A stretch of 64,000 nucleotides of DNA from Clostridium tagluense (GCF_003865095.1 NZ_BHYK01000010.1:82368-146367); one strand, 5' to 3'; positions 33,329-42,903 are shown, numbered from the stretch's first letter. Made by a program: numbers and translations. Notes: generated by a model not told the origin, from the sequence alone.

Positions 33329-34156
33329 TTACACTTCAATAACCATTCCTGTTTTTAACTCATTTAAATTGTTCATGGTTTTACTTAAATAACTATAAGC
33401 TTTTTCACCAGTACAATGGCAAGTATAATATTTATCAACGCTACTGCTAATTAGATCCGCTGAAAGACTATTTAAAAATGCTTTAGAATCTTGATTTTCA
33501 ATATTCATTCTCATTAAATGAAATCCACCAATTACTGTGTTTAGATCTCTATCTATGAAATCTTTAGTTCTCTCAATTATATTAATAATACCTTTGTGAG
33601 CACATCCACAAAATAGACTATTTTTGTTATCTTCATTAATCAATAGGTTTATTTCATGTTCAAAATCATCTTTTTCTATGGATTTGTTACTACATTCTTT
33701 TAATAGCCTATCATTACCTTTAGGCTGCAGTTTATTACCTTTAACGTCACCAAATAAAGTAATCTCATCATCTATTATCGTCATCCCATCTACGAACACA
33801 AACCTATTATTATTGATTAATTCTTTCTTCAAGCCTATATTAAACTTAATAATCCCAAGCAATTTTACTAGATGATTATCAAATGCGCCTTTGCCCATGT
33901 AAATTTTTGCTTTACTATTGAGTTTTAAAAATGTTTCTAGTCCACCGCCATGATCATAATGTCCATGGGATATAACGGCTATGTCTATATCTTCCAGGTT
34001 CACACCTAACTTACTAGCATTATAGGCAAAGGATTGATCTGTTCCAGTATCAAATAATATCTTATGATTAGCTGTTTCTATATACAATGATAAACCATGC
34101 TTACATTTATATTCTTTTGAGATAGTCCTATTTTCAAACAATGTTATAACTTTCAT
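33329..34156 (-). CDS. MBL-fold metallo-hydrolase, DHPS-like
   Basis: A 275-residue metallo-beta-lactamase fold protein of the group with 7,8-dihydropterin-6-methyl-4-aminobenzene-5'-phosphate synthase. The HGHYDHGGG metal motif is at about residues 63-71 (ISHGHYDHGGGLE), GCAHKGIINIIE carries a further His, and VIGGFHLM and CHCTGEKA close the site. It hydrolyses a phosphate or ester of unknown identity. ATG 34156 has AAAGGAGATA upstream; the longer frame start does not. A single gene on the minus strand. Confidence 0.82.
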   Translation of the reverse strand: MKVITLFENRTISKEYKCKHGLSLYIETANHKILFDTGTDQSFAYNASKLGVNLEDIDIAVISHGHYDHGGGLETFLKLNSKAKIYMGKGAFDNHLVKLLGIIKFNIGLKKELINNNRFVFVDGMTIIDDEITLFGDVKGNKLQPKGNDRLLKECSNKSIEKDDFEHEINLLINEDNKNSLFCGCAHKGIINIIERTKDFIDRDLNTVIGGFHLMRMNIENQDSKAFLNSLSADLISSSVDKYYTCHCTGEKAYSYLSKTMNNLNELKTGMVIEV

Positions 34157-34280
34157 AAATATCTCCTTTAGATTAAATACTCGGTAAAATATTTGGAGTG
34201 TAAAAGGCACTTAGTAACCAGTGTGGGCTATCAAAATTACTTCTCTCTCACCATTATTTATTCTTCAAATATACTGAAAT

Positions 34281-34532
34281 CTAAACTATTAAATCTTTAT
34301 CCTTCTCCTCTTTCATAACTTTCTTCTTATTTGCTTTAGCCTGTCTTTCTTCATACATATCTTGAACCCAAACACTTACAGGTGCTTTCCATTGTTCACT
34401 TTTATTCGGAATATTTTTAATTAGGCTTCTGGGATTCAAACCCATTTCCTTTGCCTGCCTTAATGTTTCAGCATTAAGCTTGCACTTCTTTTTTACGTCT
34501 TGCCACTCGGCATCTTTTTTATTGGTAGCCAT
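34281..34532 (-). CDS. Small conserved hypothetical protein
   Basis: An 83-residue basic, soluble protein: KKDAEWQDVKKKCKLNAETL, then MGLNPRSLIKNIPNKSEQWK and PVSVWVQDMYEERQ. I recall this as a common small Firmicute protein with no assigned role. GGAGG precedes the ATG. No motif points to a function; the high lysine content and K-x-K-K clusters would suit nucleic-acid binding, but that is a guess. Confidence 0.65.
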   Translation of the reverse strand: MATNKKDAEWQDVKKKCKLNAETLRQAKEMGLNPRSLIKNIPNKSEQWKAPVSVWVQDMYEERQAKANKKKVMKEEKDKDLIV

Positions 34533-34557
34533 TTATAATTTCCTCCAGTCATTTGAA

Positions 34558-35181
34558 TTACAATTTGCTTCTTGCAACAACTCTTGCCATTGAACTATCG
34601 GCCTTTATTTTTAAAGGAAAGGCCATAACTTCAAAATTTTTATTACCTAATAATTTATCCAGATTGGTTAGATTCTCAATTATGCATATTTTATTTTCCA
34701 AAAGGAATTTATGAATTTCAAAAGGATATTTATCTGGTGAAGGCATATCTATACCTACCATCTTAACATTTTTCTTTAATAAGAATTTGCATAAATCCAT
34801 GTCTAAAAGTGGGTGATCTTCATAATATTCTGGCATACCATAAAGTTTATCAAAGCCTGTATAAAGTAGCACTATACTGTTTTCTTTTATCGATTCTTCA
34901 TAGACTGATTTCATCTGTATTATAGGTTGATTTCTTACATCTAGGATACAACCCGTAGCTATAAATGAGTCCACAGATAATTCAGATATGTACTTATTGC
35001 TTTCAGTTAAATGCATAGGTGAATCTATATGTGTACCTGTATGCATACTAATTTCTAACCTGAAATTATTGTGGCTGTTTATACTTAGATACTTATTTTG
35101 AAATAAGTTTGTTGTAATATCTCCTGGATAAATAGGCATGGTATCCTCAATTATATGTGTTAAATCTATTAATTGTTCCAT
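34558..35181 (-). CDS. Cyclase/kynurenine-formamidase family hydrolase
   Basis: A 207-residue cyclase-family (PF04199-type) metal hydrolase. The start is LIDLTHIIEDTMPIYPGD, the metal motif HTGTHIDSPMH is at about residues 47-57 (H-x-G-T-H-x-D-x-P-x-H), and VGIDMPSPD follows at about 135. The family includes kynurenine formamidase and isatin hydrolase. ATG 35181 is chosen for the GGAG 7 nt upstream. It lies 34 bp after the alpha/beta-hydrolase gene on the same strand; the two hydrolases may form an operon. Confidence 0.85.
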   Translation of the reverse strand: MEQLIDLTHIIEDTMPIYPGDITTNLFQNKYLSINSHNNFRLEISMHTGTHIDSPMHLTESNKYISELSVDSFIATGCILDVRNQPIIQMKSVYEESIKENSIVLLYTGFDKLYGMPEYYEDHPLLDMDLCKFLLKKNVKMVGIDMPSPDKYPFEIHKFLLENKICIIENLTNLDKLLGNKNFEVMAFPLKIKADSSMARVVARSKL

Positions 35182-35215
35182 AGTCTCACTCCATTCTATT
35201 TTTGTATATAATTCT

Positions 35216-36079
35216 TTACTTAAACCAATGTAAAATTTCTTTAACAACTTCATGAGGTTTATCCCAATGCAGCATATGACCTGCTCCTTCAATTCTCTTT
35301 ATCTTTGAACCTGTATTACTCTTAAATTTTTCAACTAGTGTTTCTCTAATTTCATTCATAGATTCTGGCAACGTACTTTGCAACAAATAGATTGAAATTG
35401 GTAACCTGTTATAAATAGAATCAGGCGGATAATGATACATTGACTTTACGGTACCTGTTGCAGTACGAGAATTTGCATGGTATTTATATTTACCCTCTTC
35501 TACTCGTATTAAGTCCCTTGAGGCTTCTTCTAATAAACAAGACCATCTAACATAGTTAATCTTTTCTACTTCAATATGTTCTTGCAAAGTATCAAAACAG
35601 TATTCATCAAAGTCCTTAATATAATAATCTATCTCCTTTTGTAAAGAATCTATCATTCCTGACCTTAATGCATTGTAAGCGTAGAGATCTGTCTTTATAT
35701 AATATCCACCATCCAGTAGCATAGCCTTAATCACTTTTGATGGGTGAGTAGATATATAATGAAGTGCAATGTCTGCACCCCAAGAATGAGCCAATATATA
35801 AAATTTATCTTTTGTTATGTTAGAAACAATTTTGTCAATCCATTTAATCATATTAGGCATCCCATAATCTTCTTCTTTTAAAAATTCAGGCGTTTTCCCA
35901 TGACCTGGTAAATCTATGGATATAATATGATATTCATTCTCTAATAAATGCCCTAACTCAATAAAACTGAGGCTTGTACTTCCTAAGCCATGGAAACATA
36001 TAATTATTGGTTTTTGTGCATTTCCCCACTCATGGATTCTTGCCTTGACTCCTTCTTTATTTAAATAAATCTCTTTCAT
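35216..36079 (-). CDS. Alpha/beta-hydrolase
   Basis: A 287-residue alpha/beta-hydrolase. The oxyanion loop is IICFHGLGSTSLSF at about residues 26-39. ISIDLPGHGKT follows. The nucleophile elbow is LAHSWGADIALHY (A-H-S-W-G) at about 97-109, and the catalytic His is in GAGHMLHWDKP near the C-terminus. Substrate unknown; such enzymes cleave esters, lactones or C-C bonds. The neighbours (methyltransferase upstream 21 bp, cyclase-family hydrolase downstream) are read in the same direction. Confidence 0.86.
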   Translation of the reverse strand: MKEIYLNKEGVKARIHEWGNAQKPIIICFHGLGSTSLSFIELGHLLENEYHIISIDLPGHGKTPEFLKEEDYGMPNMIKWIDKIVSNITKDKFYILAHSWGADIALHYISTHPSKVIKAMLLDGGYYIKTDLYAYNALRSGMIDSLQKEIDYYIKDFDEYCFDTLQEHIEVEKINYVRWSCLLEEASRDLIRVEEGKYKYHANSRTATGTVKSMYHYPPDSIYNRLPISIYLLQSTLPESMNEIRETLVEKFKSNTGSKIKRIEGAGHMLHWDKPHEVVKEILHWFK

Positions 36080-36100
36080 AGTTTTCTCCTTAAAAACAAA

Positions 36101-36682
36101 TTAATTTTTACAACTAAAATAGAAAAAATCATCATCTCTCACTATGACTTCTCTAAATTCATACTTCGCTACAACCTCATATAAAGTATCATCATCAGGA
36201 ATTGCTTCTCTTCCCAAATTATAACCTATTCTTTTATGATGTTCTTTTACTTCATTTCGAGTTTTTGAATGTATTATTGCAAAAACACCTCCATTTTTCA
36301 AATGTTTTTTAGCATTTGAAAACACTATATATAAGTTTTCAAAATGTGGTATGCTATTAAATATTAAAATATAATCAAATTTTTCTTCCAAGTCCATATC
36401 TTTATCAAAATCATCACATATAGTTTTTGTCTTAGGATATAGCTGCTGTAATTCTTTTAGCATATTTTCTGATATATCTAATGCTACATAATTGCTTAAG
36501 TGCATATTTTTTAAAACTGAATATAACACACCTGTTCCTGAGGCTACATCCAGTACAGAATGTCCTTCCGATATTCCTAATATATTTATAGCTTTATTTA
36601 TAATGCTACCTTTTTCATCAGATATTTCTTTCCATTTTTCATAGGTATTATTAAAATATTCTTTTTGGTTTTTAATGGTCAT
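36101..36682 (-). CDS. SAM-dependent class I methyltransferase
   Basis: A 193-residue methyltransferase. Motif I HSVLDVASGTGVLYSVL is at about residues 41-57, motif II YVALDISENML at about 65-75, motif IV FDYILIFNSIPHF at about 104-116. The C-terminus ends in VIVRDDDFFYFSC. It is of the ubiE-like/type-11 kind, acting on small molecules. ATG 36682 has GGAGG 6 nt upstream, whereas a start two codons earlier abuts that site. Confidence 0.85.
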   Translation of the reverse strand: MTIKNQKEYFNNTYEKWKEISDEKGSIINKAINILGISEGHSVLDVASGTGVLYSVLKNMHLSNYVALDISENMLKELQQLYPKTKTICDDFDKDMDLEEKFDYILIFNSIPHFENLYIVFSNAKKHLKNGGVFAIIHSKTRNEVKEHHKRIGYNLGREAIPDDDTLYEVVAKYEFREVIVRDDDFFYFSCKN

Positions 36683-36739
36683 AATCATCCTCCTAAGTCA
36701 AAGCATCATCTTCAAATTTCCACTGCTTAAAATATAAAT

Positions 36740-38509
36740 CTATGCTTTGTTAATAAACTCTTCAATGTCTTTTTGAATAAGATTTAATGCATTTCTCCAA
36801 AAATCTATTGAGTGAACGTCTATATCAATTATCTTTGCAATATCAACAATATTATTTTTACTTGTAGAACTCAAAAAAATATTATATTGCTCTACAAAAG
36901 CTTCTCCTTTTTTCATATATTCTGAATAAACACCTTTAGAAAATAAAACCCCAAATGAATATGGGAAATTTAAAAATTCATTGCCAGCCATATAATACCC
37001 AGCTTTATTCATCCACATATATGGGTGAATAGTTTCAACATCAATACTATCACCATAAGCTTCTACCATACAACTCAGCATTAATTCATTTAGCTCTTCA
37101 ACAGACAATTGACCGGATTTTCTTCTTTCAAATAATTTGTTTTCAAATAAATACCTACCATAAAAATCAACAATATAATAACCCACATCTGAAATACTTT
37201 TTTCTAAAATTGATAAACCTTCATTGGTTGGCATAATATTAAGTAATGCGTTATTTACTATGGTTTCACAGAAAATTGCAGCTGTTTCTGCAATGGGTGT
37301 AGGATAATCCGTATTTAACATCTTTTCATTTCTAAGACAATAACTATGATAAGCATGTCCAATTTCATGAGCGAGCACACCAACATCACTAAAGTTCCCA
37401 GTAAAATTAGCCATAATTCTGCTTTCTCTTATTGGAAAAATATCAACGCATCGTCCATAATTCCCTTTCCCAGTTCTTGGCTCAGCATCAATCCATTTAT
37501 TGTCAAAAACCTTCTTTGCAAAATCAGCAAGTTCTTCACTGAAAGTTTTAAAACTTGAGACAATTAAATCCCTGGTATCTAAATAGGATATTTTTGTATT
37601 AGCATCACCCACTGGTGCAAAGATATCATAGAAGGGAAGGCTCACTTTATGTCCTAGAATCTCTGCCTTTTTATGATAATATTCATGAAATATAGGCAAG
37701 CGTTCTTTTATAGCTGAAAGCATAGCATTTAAAGTCTCGTAATCCATCCTTGAAACCATGAGGACTTTTTCTAGTGGTGATTTATAACCTCTCATATCAT
37801 AAATAGTAAGTGCTTCACCACTAATTCCGTTTAAACATGCTGCAGATGCTTGAGATATGCTTTTACATGCGTCAGCCTCTGCATAATAAGCTACCTTTCT
37901 TAAAGACTCACTTTTCTCATATGCTATATTTCTCAGCTCTGAAAGCGACACTTTTTTTAATTCACCTTCAATATCTATATCCATTAGTATAGTAGAAGTG
38001 AGCTCCATATAAAGTCTTTCCCATGATCTTGAGCCTGTACTCTGCATTTTTGCAATTACTACTTCTACATCTTCACTCAATAAATATTTTGACTGCAAAA
38101 GAAGTTCTTTAATATAAAATCGATGTTCTATAAGATATGGAGAAGCGTCTATTAGCTCGTCTATGTTATTAAAATGATTAATCCAATTGTTAAAACTTAC
38201 AAAAGTCTCTATAACCAATGAATCACTATCCTCCATATCATCTAAAACATCCATTGCTTCTACATTTGAACTATCCACACTTGAAATTAAATATGCATAA
38301 CAATATAAGCATGAATATAAGCTTTTATATTCGTTATAAAGCTTTAAAAATTCTTCGATTTTAAAGGTAGCGTTGCTCCTATCTTTTAGATTTTTTTCAG
38401 CCCATTTGTTTAAATTTGTAATATGTTGATCAAGAAGCTCTACATCACCTTTAAACTTTTCAGAGTTAAAGGAAGTATAAAGTGTATCTAAATCCCATGT
38501 TAAATCCAT
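36740..38509 (-). CDS. pepF: Oligoendopeptidase F (M3 family)
   Basis: A 589-residue M3B metallopeptidase. The zinc motif GVLAHEIGHAYHS (HExxH) is at about residues 373-385, and the third ligand Glu lies in IAETAAIFCETIVN about 25 residues on. N-terminal half is helical (DLDTLYTSFNSEKFKGDVELL). PepF cleaves peptides of roughly 7-17 residues in the cytoplasm. Length matches the family (about 590-600). This is the only large housekeeping-type enzyme in the run of small accessory genes. Confidence 0.92.
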   Translation of the reverse strand: MDLTWDLDTLYTSFNSEKFKGDVELLDQHITNLNKWAEKNLKDRSNATFKIEEFLKLYNEYKSLYSCLYCYAYLISSVDSSNVEAMDVLDDMEDSDSLVIETFVSFNNWINHFNNIDELIDASPYLIEHRFYIKELLLQSKYLLSEDVEVVIAKMQSTGSRSWERLYMELTSTILMDIDIEGELKKVSLSELRNIAYEKSESLRKVAYYAEADACKSISQASAACLNGISGEALTIYDMRGYKSPLEKVLMVSRMDYETLNAMLSAIKERLPIFHEYYHKKAEILGHKVSLPFYDIFAPVGDANTKISYLDTRDLIVSSFKTFSEELADFAKKVFDNKWIDAEPRTGKGNYGRCVDIFPIRESRIMANFTGNFSDVGVLAHEIGHAYHSYCLRNEKMLNTDYPTPIAETAAIFCETIVNNALLNIMPTNEGLSILEKSISDVGYYIVDFYGRYLFENKLFERRKSGQLSVEELNELMLSCMVEAYGDSIDVETIHPYMWMNKAGYYMAGNEFLNFPYSFGVLFSKGVYSEYMKKGEAFVEQYNIFLSSTSKNNIVDIAKIIDIDVHSIDFWRNALNLIQKDIEEFINKA

Positions 38510-38548
38510 TAATAACCATTTCCAAAAAATATTTAGTTCCCTATTCTC

Positions 38549-39211
38549 TCAATTTTTCCTAACAATCAAATTAAAGTGTTTAGAAAAATATTCTGTATTA
38601 TCCATGTTATATTCTGTTTGCTCAATAGGTAAACTTACAAATTCAAAATCAATAAAGTACTTTTTTATATCTTCAATATCTACATAAAAATGTGGAACAT
38701 CCCTTTCTGTATCATGTTCATCCCTCAAGAGTGTATTATTATCAATTCGCTTATAATTATCAGCTCTTTGATATGACCACGTATCTTTTGAAATCAGAGT
38801 AATAAATAGCTCTCCTCCACTTTTTAAAACTCTTTTTATTTCATCAAGCGACTTAATAAATCCATCAGTGTCACTATGATATATGACATTGTAAGCCATT
38901 ATACAATCAAAGGAATCATTCTTAAATGGCAATTTTAACATGTCACAAATATCTACTGCAATATCTACCTGTTCTTCCGCTGCCCACCTTTTTAAGTGAT
39001 TAACTCCATATTCGGATAAGTCTAAAGAATTGACTTCAAACCCTTTCTTAGCAAAATAGATAGAGTGTCTGCCCAATCCACAACCCAAATCCAGAAACTT
39101 GTTAAAGCTTTTTGATTTCCATGATTCAGATAAATAACATGCCTCTATTGATGGTACTAACCAGTCGTTACTTTTGTTTTTACTCCAGTCCCAGGATTTT
39201 GATTTAATCAT
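38549..39211 (-). CDS. SAM-dependent class I methyltransferase
   Basis: A 220-residue methyltransferase. FNKFLDLGCGLGRHSIYFAKKGF (motif I) is at about residues 36-58, VNSLDLSEYG (motif II), FKNDSFDCIMAYNVIYHSDT (motif IV). The layout matches tellurite-resistance/UbiE-like enzymes. GAGGAAG precedes ATG 39211. It is separated from pepF by 39 bp and may be co-transcribed with it, although the functions are not obviously linked. Confidence 0.85.
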   Translation of the reverse strand: MIKSKSWDWSKNKSNDWLVPSIEACYLSESWKSKSFNKFLDLGCGLGRHSIYFAKKGFEVNSLDLSEYGVNHLKRWAAEEQVDIAVDICDMLKLPFKNDSFDCIMAYNVIYHSDTDGFIKSLDEIKRVLKSGGELFITLISKDTWSYQRADNYKRIDNNTLLRDEHDTERDVPHFYVDIEDIKKYFIDFEFVSLPIEQTEYNMDNTEYFSKHFNLIVRKN

Positions 39212-39261
39212 AATCTTCCTCCTCGTTGAAATCAATAATTTATCTACTCTAAATTTATTTT

Positions 39262-40188
39262 TTAAATCGTCATAATCCGATTAAACTTACATAAAGATAA
39301 TAAAGCCTCAAGAGTTAGGATTCCCATCCATTCAACCTTAGAAATTTCCCACTCCTCTAAATATTTATCCCATTGCCATGTTGGTAATATCTTACCCTGT
39401 TCTTCAAGCTTATCTATTAAATAATCTAAGTTTTGATCTATAAATTTACGTTGAATTCCCCAAAAGCCCGTAGAATCCATCTCTATAAATTTTAAAGGGG
39501 TAGGTACATAATCTACCCATTCAGATTCTTTTATATTAACCAATTGAGAAACAGCCAATTTTAGTACATCTTCAAGTTGGCTAGAAAATTCTTTGTCGAG
39601 AGTGTTATACATATGAATATAACAAAATATTTCATGTTCTGATTTAAATTCAGTACGTTCATTCAAATTAGTTATAGCATAACTTATTAGTGAATAAATA
39701 TCTAAATTATTAAGGTATTCCTTATACTTATAAAGATACCCTATCAATTCAGCACTAGGGTTTCCCCAGGAATAGTCAATAACTGTCATATTTATATCGT
39801 TTTTAAATTCCCACCAAGGTGCATGAGGATATTCGTTAACATTACTTGGAACACTATACCAACCTTTTCTATTACTATCAAAAGTAGTCTCAAGATATTC
39901 AACAGCTCTAGCTATCATTTTTTGTGCCCTATCATTATTATCTAGCTTACTCAAGTACCTTAAGCCAATGGATGTTGCCATGGGCGAGGACTGTATAAGT
40001 TTAAAATCAGGTTCGATGCCGTTACCAAACCCTCCATCTGAATTTTGAAATGTTTCTAATGAATCTAATATATCATCACCACTTGAATCGTTAAAATAAT
40101 AATTGAATATAGATCTTTCCAGTGGTCTAACTTCTGTATTCATATAGGTATTTAATTGGTTTAAAAGAGTTTTTGGTAGCTTTTTCAT
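39262..40188 (-). CDS. Alpha/alpha-toroid (prenyltransferase-like) hypothetical protein
   Basis: A 308-residue helical protein with QNSDGGFGNGIEPDF at about residues 45-59, which resembles the Q-x-x-D-G-G-F/W repeats of terpene-cyclase/prenyltransferase toroids. A second weak repeat appears at NRKGWYSVPSNVNEYPHAPWW. Members of this group in Firmicutes are annotated as prenyltransferase or hypothetical. No catalytic D-x-D-D is visible, so enzyme activity is uncertain. AAAGGAGA precedes ATG 40188. Confidence 0.65.
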   Translation of the reverse strand: MKKLPKTLLNQLNTYMNTEVRPLERSIFNYYFNDSSGDDILDSLETFQNSDGGFGNGIEPDFKLIQSSPMATSIGLRYLSKLDNNDRAQKMIARAVEYLETTFDSNRKGWYSVPSNVNEYPHAPWWEFKNDINMTVIDYSWGNPSAELIGYLYKYKEYLNNLDIYSLISYAITNLNERTEFKSEHEIFCYIHMYNTLDKEFSSQLEDVLKLAVSQLVNIKESEWVDYVPTPLKFIEMDSTGFWGIQRKFIDQNLDYLIDKLEEQGKILPTWQWDKYLEEWEISKVEWMGILTLEALLSLCKFNRIMTI

Positions 40189-40226
40189 ATTTAAATCTCC
40201 TTTCTTTGAGCTCAAGAATATTTAAA

Positions 40227-40811
40227 TTACCATTTTTGGTTAAATAATAAATCTGGCAACTGCGATATATCTTCTATAATGTAATCATGTCTAATCATTC
40301 CAAAGTAACATACATTAAAATACCGATTATTAATATACGCAAAATTTCTCAATAATCCTTCTAAAACAAAACCTGACTTTTCCAACACCTTCCTAGATGC
40401 TGTATTAGAATCCAAGGCTAAGGCTTCAATTCTTTCAGTCTTTGTATCTTCAAATAAATACTTCACCAGAGCTTTTGTTATTTCAGTTGCATATCCCTTA
40501 TTCCAATATTCAGGAAGTAAATTATATCCAACTACCGCTCTGTTATTTTGGTTATTAAATGTTAAAATGCCAGCTTCACCAATATATTTACCTGATTTTT
40601 TTAAGAATAAAGCTTGAAAATCCCGCTTATTTTTATCATAGTTTTTCAATAGACTTTCAAGAGAACTTTTTGAATCCTCAATTTTATTTGTAGCTATTTT
40701 AGTTGAAAATTTCCACACCAATGGTTCCGATTTAAGCCTGTAAATATTTTCCAAATCATTTTCACAGTAGTTCTTTAGTATAAGTCTTTCGGTTTCTATT
40801 TGAATAGTCAC
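40227..40811 (-). CDS. GNAT acetyltransferase, RimJ/RimL type
   Basis: A 194-residue acetyltransferase_3-type GNAT: IETERLILKNYCENDLENIY at the start, VGYNLLPEYWNKGYATEITKALV as acetyl-CoA loop at about residues 91-113, LDSNTASRKVLEKSGFVLEG as closing block. The start is GTG at 40811 behind a G-rich stretch (GGCAGGG). Just upstream on the same strand lies the 5' end of another GNAT (40831-40908), so two acetyltransferase cassettes were once adjacent. Confidence 0.84.
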   Translation of the reverse strand: MTIQIETERLILKNYCENDLENIYRLKSEPLVWKFSTKIATNKIEDSKSSLESLLKNYDKNKRDFQALFLKKSGKYIGEAGILTFNNQNNRAVVGYNLLPEYWNKGYATEITKALVKYLFEDTKTERIEALALDSNTASRKVLEKSGFVLEGLLRNFAYINNRYFNVCYFGMIRHDYIIEDISQLPDLLFNQKW

Positions 40812-40830
40812 TATAATACCCTGCCCCCCA

Positions 40831-40908
40831 TCAATTAGTTAACGTCTTCAATGGCTGAATATCGTAATATTTAATAACTTCATCATTTGAAAATATTTCA
40901 TCTAACAT
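40831..40908 (-). pseudogene. N-terminal fragment of a GNAT gene
   Basis: A 25-codon frame, LDEIFSNDEVIKYYDIQPLK then TLTN-stop, reproduces the part of RimJ/L-type GNATs around 'F-S-D/N-x-E-V-x-K-Y-Y'. No acetyl-CoA domain follows. It is a relic between the GNAT at 40227 and the metallopeptidase-like gene. Confidence 0.6.
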
Positions 40909-40918
40909 TTTGATCTAG

Positions 40919-41362
40919 CTAACATCCTATTTCATTATCTATTAATTTCTGTAATCTTCCAAAGCTTAATTCTTGATCACAACCATTTGCTTTTAAAAAT
41001 CCTTTCGTTAAATCTTCAACTGTAGATTCAAGCAAAATAAAAAATTGATTCATCGCAAATTCCTTTTTTATATCATCTTCATTTGCTCCAAACACTCCAT
41101 TTATAAACCCTTCAATCATTTGATCCATACCCCACAATTTTAAATGCAATAATTCATGAACTACTAACTCTTCAAGATTTGTAGATTTCGGGTTATTATT
41201 AATTAGCATTACTGCTTTTTTGTCATCGATATCAATTTTTATGTCTCCTGATTTCCTCCATTCTTTATCAACAATTTGTAGTTTTATATCCCAATCCATT
41301 AATCTTAAAATAATTTGCCACTTATTTATTAATCCTTCTAATTCACTAACATTTACTGCCAT
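40919..41362 (-). CDS. HExxH-containing putative zinc protein
   Basis: A 147-residue protein. EELVVHELLHLKLWGM at about residues 64-79 contains the zinc-peptidase HExxH motif, in a helix after a hydrophobic strand (KAVMLINNNP). A third ligand may lie in the C-terminal helices. The start (ELEGLINKWQIILRLMDWDIKLQIVDKEW) resembles SprT/phage-encoded ImmA-like metalloprotein folds. Target unknown. AGGGGAA precedes ATG. Confidence 0.7.
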   Translation of the reverse strand: MAVNVSELEGLINKWQIILRLMDWDIKLQIVDKEWRKSGDIKIDIDDKKAVMLINNNPKSTNLEELVVHELLHLKLWGMDQMIEGFINGVFGANEDDIKKEFAMNQFFILLESTVEDLTKGFLKANGCDQELSFGRLQKLIDNEIGC

Positions 41363-41571
41363 ATATAATTCCCCTTTCTTTTTTACAGTTATTTATCAGT
41401 CTATTTAAAAATTATACTATATTTATTATCCATTTTATATGAATTTATCTATAATAAACATAAATACTTAATTTTTAACAGTAATCCTCTCTTATTTCAT
41501 AAAATCAATTATCTTTGTCTCTAATCACAACAGTGATATCCAAAATCAAGGGTTAATTTTAGTGTAATATA

Positions 41572-41617
41572 AAAAGACCATGAAGTTATTAGCCAATAGC
41601 TCTCTTCATAGTCTTTT
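41572..41617. terminator. Bidirectional terminator
   Basis: AAAAGACCATGAAG (41572-41585) pairs with CTTCATAGTCTTTT (41604-41617), one bulge. The stretch 41363-41571 is the AT-rich upstream region of the HExxH gene and contains no gene. Confidence 0.75.
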
Positions 41618-41645
41618 CATATGATTATTCAAATAAAAATAATAT

Positions 41646-41693
41646 AATGGCAAATCTAATGATATTTAACGTTTAGTGATTGTAAATACCTCA
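41646..41693 (-). repeat. Duplicated 3' end of the TIGR04076-like gene
   Basis: These 48 bp match 42477-42524 with four differences. They encode the last residues EVFTITKR and the stop of a second copy of the TIGR04076-like gene at 42497. The two copies lie in direct orientation on both sides of the YdcF-like gene. Confidence 0.85.
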
Positions 41694-41779
41694 ACATCTT
41701 TTTTACTGTCATATTAAATCCTCATATCAAAATAATGCTATAGATTTGCATTTAAATAATATTTCAAGATTCAATATAG

Positions 41780-42439
41780 TTAATGATAAAGAATTTTATT
41801 TTTGAACATTGTATAGTTTTCAAAAATATATATTGCTACAATATAAAAAACAGAAAATTCTTTTGGATAATTAGACTTTTTCATTACATATGTAATATTA
41901 AATTTTGATAATAAATAACTAGAGCGCCTTAAATGCCAAGGGGATGTAATTACTATTGCAGATGACCAATTCATTCTTCTCATGATATCAATTGAGTTTA
42001 GTAAATTTCCATATGTGTTTATTGATTTATTCTCTCTAACTAAACAACTATCTGGAACTCCTAATGATTTTGCAAGTTTAATCATAATATCTGCTTCTAT
42101 ATATTTATTGTAAACGCTTCCACCTGAACAAATAATAAAATTGGCATAGCCTTTATTAAATAATTCAACAGCTTTAAATACTCTTTCTCTCATTATCGGC
42201 GATGGCTTCCCATCTGGTGTTCCAGGATAACCTAAGACAATAATCGTATCGAATTTTTTCAGTTCTAATTTAGTTAAGGGTGCTTTATAAAACAACAGAG
42301 GAAATAAATTAATTAATGATAATGGTACAAAAGTAAAGCCGAGTATAATTGATGATTTATTACATTTTATTGATAATGCCGCTAATGAGAGAATATAAAA
42401 CAGTATAATTATGAATATTATTTTTCTATTTTTCACCAA
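41780..42439 (-). CDS. YdcF-like (DUF218) membrane protein
   Basis: A 219-residue protein with two N-terminal membrane helices (residues about 7-23 and 28-48), then a DUF218/YdcF domain: FDTIIVLGYPGTPDGKPSPIM at about 63-83, NFIICSGGSVYNKYIEADIM, ENKSINTYGNLLNSIDIM, SAIVITSPWHLRRSSYLLSKF. In E. coli such a membrane-linked member (ElyC) affects cell-wall assembly. It is bracketed by a 48-bp direct repeat, so it may be an inserted unit. Confidence 0.8.
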   Translation of the reverse strand: MVKNRKIIFIIILFYILSLAALSIKCNKSSIILGFTFVPLSLINLFPLLFYKAPLTKLELKKFDTIIVLGYPGTPDGKPSPIMRERVFKAVELFNKGYANFIICSGGSVYNKYIEADIMIKLAKSLGVPDSCLVRENKSINTYGNLLNSIDIMRRMNWSSAIVITSPWHLRRSSYLLSKFNITYVMKKSNYPKEFSVFYIVAIYIFENYTMFKNKILYH

Positions 42440-42496
42440 ATAAAAACTCCTTTTTATGTTGTCATTAAAATAAAATAATGGAAAATCTAATGATAT

Positions 42497-42757
42497 TTAA
42501 CGTTTGGTTACTGTAAATACCTCACCACGTATTACTACCCTACCATTATCTGGACACTTCATTTCGAATTTTTTTTCCTTAGTGTTGCCATAATCTAAAC
42601 TGCCTCCATTTAAAAGAACATATACGCTTGGATAAATATTATTCCATAATTCATGACATATAGGTGGGCAAATATCTTCTACAATATAAGAGTCATTGTT
42701 TTTGTGATAGCCAGATCTGCAATCACTTTCCACTATTGTTAGTTTTACTTTAATCAT
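42497..42757 (-). CDS. TIGR04076 family small protein
   Basis: An 86-residue protein: KVKLTIVESDCRSGYHKNNDSYIVED, then CPPICHELWNNIYPSVYVLL, ending GRVVIRGEVFTVTKR. The pattern (short beta start, a Cys-Pro loop, W-x-x-I-Y-P) is that of TIGR04076 proteins, whose role is unknown. ATG 42757 follows GGAGG. Its 3' end exists a second time at 41646-41693. Confidence 0.7.
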   Translation of the reverse strand: MIKVKLTIVESDCRSGYHKNNDSYIVEDICPPICHELWNNIYPSVYVLLNGGSLDYGNTKEKKFEMKCPDNGRVVIRGEVFTVTKR

Positions 42758-42903
42758 TTTATTAACCTCCATATCAAGCCTTTCTTCAATTTTCATATTA
42801 ATATACCACCTTGTATAATTTGAATTTCTATCTTTTGTTTAATGATAATTTATTTGCTATTTTGGTATAACCTTAATATAAACAAGAATATAAGTTTTTA
42901 TAT

